Below are positions 33,944 through 36,504 of a stretch of DNA of 36,504 nucleotides, piece after piece; positions within the stretch are counted from its first letter, which is position 1, and each line of letters starts with the position of its first letter. The stretch comes from Bacteroidales bacterium. GTDB lineage: Bacteria > Bacteroidota > Bacteroidia > Bacteroidales > VadinHA17. The stretch spans positions 1-36,504 of the forward strand of contig JALONU010000003.1 of NCBI GenBank assembly GCA_025454775.1, written 5' to 3'. The notes under the pieces are model-generated. The model searched no databases and was not told the origin of the DNA. It worked only from the letters and a program-made list of their open reading frames with translations. Position numbers and translations under genes: made by a program.

Positions 33944-35900
33944 TTTTAATCTGTTTTTTGATCTCTTCCAGGACAAGATCGTCAATTTTAACGGTATATT
34001 TTTCCTTTAATTGCTTTATCCATTCTTTCTCGAGGTATTCCTGGTAGGCGGTCATCATTTCGCCCTGAACCTCACTGAAAGGCCGGGGCTCCGGTTCATA
34101 TACCTTTATTATATTAACAAGCGAGTGGTACGAGCTGACCTGAACACTTTTCAAGCCGGGAGACCATTCCATGGCGTCAATCTGTTCGTCCTGACCCTGC
34201 TCAAACCTACCCTCCCTGATTACGAGCAGCGTATCTCCGTTCCTGTTGAACTTGTTGAGCATCATGGAGTCGCATTCAGGAAGCCTTGAATATTTCCTGT
34301 ATGTCCTCCCGAGCTTCCTGTCTCCCTTCTTTGATCTGAGCGTATATATTTTAGCATCGATTGCCCTGGTGGTCAGGAATTCATTTCTGTGCGCGTCATA
34401 ATATGCCATTAGTGCGGTAGAATCTTCCTGCACTCTGTTCCATAGCTTTTTACCCGAGATTTCAAACAGCAATATTCCATCGTGAAATTCAGTCATCAGG
34501 TAACCAAAATCGGGATATTTTTTTTCCAGCACCGAATCCTCATACTTTATGATCTGATCGGCAAGTCTTGTTTCTATTGACTGCTTTATAAAATATTCAG
34601 GATCGGATGTAACGATTCTCGATCCTCTTCTTTCGATGTATGACGCGAACTCGCTGTTTGCAAGACGCTGATTGGCAAATGTATAGATATTACCTGGGGG
34701 TAGAAGTGACCTGTTGTATTTTCCCTTTCCCTGTATAATGATTGTGTCGGTATTTTCAACGAACCACATGTAGGCAGCCTGGTTTATCCGGAAGCCATAC
34801 TCCTTCTTGAGCTTTTCGATGAACGACTTTTTGCTCAATGAGTTCAGGTACGACTGATTTATCCGGCTTTCCAGAAGTGATCGTGTCTCTTCAAAGGTTC
34901 CCGGTTCTTTTCTGCCAAGGAGCTTGATTATATGCCATGCATAGGGAGTCCTGACAGGTTCCGAGTATCCGCCTGTGTCACGTATAGAGAAAGCAGCTTC
35001 GGAGAGCTCGGTTATCAGCTCCCCGGTTCCCAGCCAGTCGAGTTTACCGCCCCGGGACGCCGATTCGCGGTGATCCGAGTATTTACCGGCAAGTTCGCTG
35101 AAGGAAGCCCCGTCGAGCAGTTTCCTGTATATGGCTCTGATAGTATCCTCGGCTGCCTTTGCCTCTTTTTCGCCGGTGCCCGGCGGTGATATTTTCATGA
35201 TGTGGGCCGGAAGTATCTTCCCCCTGGAAGGTCTTCTATCCGTCACCTTTATGATATGGTATCCGTATGGGGTTCTGACGGGCTCCGAAACAGCACCTTT
35301 CCTGAGGGTGTAGGCAGCATCCTCGAAGGGTGTGATCATCTGGAAAACAGTGAAATATCCCAGGTTGCCCCCGTTTACCTTCACTGAGGGATCGTCCGAC
35401 GATGCGCGGGCAACGTCTTCAAATGATTCTCCTCCGGTTATCCTTTCCCTTATGCCGGCTGCTTTCTGCCATGCTGCCAGTGTATCTTTCGGTTCAGCAC
35501 CTTCCGGACAGCTTATAAGTACGTGCCAGGCGTTTACTTCTGTAAGGTATCTCTGGTAGGTCTGTTTCAATACCTTCTCCCTGGTGTCCGGGTCTGTAAG
35601 GTAATTCTGTGCCAGCTGTGTACGGTAACCATTTAGCTCGTTCCTGAAAGTCCTGGTTGTATCTATCCCTTCGCTTTTTGCATCAGCAACCTTGAGCTTG
35701 AAATTGACATAAAGCTGAAGGTAACTGTCTATGTCACCCTCCTGACCCGGTTCGAGGCTTTTCCTGTACATTCTCAGGAACTCCCCGGCTGTCACCCGGT
35801 CTCCTGCAACTGTCATCAGGACCCTTGCTGCGGGATCCTGTGCAACCGTTGCAGAAGTCAACAATACGGACAGCAGGGTCAGCAGTGATTTAAGCTTCAT
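33936..35900 (-). CDS. Large periplasmic peptidyl-prolyl isomerase, two parvulin domains
   Basis: The 654-residue protein has a signal peptide (MKLKSLLTLLSVLLTSATVA) and an N-terminal helical chaperone part. Two complete parvulin domains follow, about 122-222 (AWHVLISC, SSDDPSVKVNGGNLGYF, PYGYHIIKV) and 228-330 (PAHIMKIS, GGKLDWLG, PYAWHIIKL). A C-terminal half of about 320 residues ends in a Lys-rich helix and shows a SurA/PpiD-like helical character. It should assist outer-membrane protein folding. The ATG at 35900 is chosen because the extra 24 residues of a longer frame are not signal-like. It lies 19 bp after guaB; gene order guaB then PPIases recalls other Bacteroidota. Confidence 0.9.
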   Translation of the reverse strand: MKLKSLLTLLSVLLTSATVAQDPAARVLMTVAGDRVTAGEFLRMYRKSLEPGQEGDIDSYLQLYVNFKLKVADAKSEGIDTTRTFRNELNGYRTQLAQNYLTDPDTREKVLKQTYQRYLTEVNAWHVLISCPEGAEPKDTLAAWQKAAGIRERITGGESFEDVARASSDDPSVKVNGGNLGYFTVFQMITPFEDAAYTLRKGAVSEPVRTPYGYHIIKVTDRRPSRGKILPAHIMKISPPGTGEKEAKAAEDTIRAIYRKLLDGASFSELAGKYSDHRESASRGGKLDWLGTGELITELSEAAFSIRDTGGYSEPVRTPYAWHIIKLLGRKEPGTFEETRSLLESRINQSYLNSLSKKSFIEKLKKEYGFRINQAAYMWFVENTDTIIIQGKGKYNRSLLPPGNIYTFANQRLANSEFASYIERRGSRIVTSDPEYFIKQSIETRLADQIIKYEDSVLEKKYPDFGYLMTEFHDGILLFEISGKKLWNRVQEDSTALMAYYDAHRNEFLTTRAIDAKIYTLRSKKGDRKLGRTYRKYSRLPECDSMMLNKFNRNGDTLLVIREGRFEQGQDEQIDAMEWSPGLKSVQVSSYHSLVNIIKVYEPEPRPFSEVQGEMMTAYQEYLEKEWIKQLKEKYTVKIDDLVLEEIKKQIKND

Positions 35901-35919
35901 GAATGGCGGATGCAACCTG

Positions 35920-36504
<585 letters not shown>

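Overview
The window looks like chromosomal core sequence from a Bacteroidota bacterium, probably an anaerobic or facultative member near the Bacteroidales or Marinilabiliales; order-level placement is inference. Evidence: (1) several promoters carry the Bacteroidota -7 element TAnnTTTG, some with a TTG near -33; (2) a secreted protein ends in a type IX secretion type B sorting domain; (3) there are an OstA-like LPS-transport protein, tandem SurA/PpiC proteins behind guaB, a methyltransferase with the HGIHSPF signature and a short acidic DUF2795 protein; (4) a complete Rnf operon opens with an RseC-type gene. There are no rRNA or tRNA genes, CRISPR arrays, insertion sequences, prophage genes or integration signs. 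Genes are packed tightly; the longest gene-free stretch is 1379-1590 (about 210 bp), so no gap exceeds 300 bp.

Layout. 1-110: 3' end of an unrecognised gene. 113-5087: purA, a small outer-membrane barrel protein, a Fur-family regulator and bifunctional relA/spoT. 5170-6687: a fibronectin-like protein exported by type IX secretion. 6789-10349 (+): ClC transporter with CBS domains, glyA and a single-domain response regulator. 10352-16925 (-): tamB-like gene followed by exbB, exbD and tonB. 16986-18445 (+): tsaD and a SiaC-like protein. 18463-25396 (-): rseC-rnfB-rnfC-rnfD-rnfG-rnfE-rnfA, then a membrane J-domain protein and an exported ADP-ribose/CDP-alcohol diphosphatase-like enzyme. 25511-27616 (-): recG. 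27701-30172 (+): methyltransferase, MacB/LolD-type ATPase, PduO-type cobalamin adenosyltransferase and DUF2795 protein. 30196-36504 (-): guaB (partial), two parvulin isomerases flanking a SurA-like lipoprotein, and the OstA-like gene.

How it fits together. Two blocks serve the cell envelope: guaB-surA-ostA (outer-membrane protein folding and LPS transport) and tamB-exbB-exbD-tonB (lipid or protein transport across the periplasm plus energy transduction). The Rnf block links ferredoxin/NAD redox chemistry to an ion gradient, which ExbB/ExbD systems could in turn use. The remainder is housekeeping: nucleotide synthesis (purA, guaB), stringent response (relA/spoT), one-carbon metabolism (glyA), tRNA modification (tsaD) and DNA repair (recG).

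I found no clearly new multi-gene system. The most worthwhile items are a perfect 12-bp inverted repeat covering the start of the J-domain gene, the possible extension of the Rnf operon by that gene and the phosphoesterase, a Fur protein without CxxC zinc sites that has a palindrome over its own promoter, a ClC protein with the gating glutamate but no proton-relay glutamate, and a distorted IMPDH catalytic loop at the right edge that is probably a sequence-end error.
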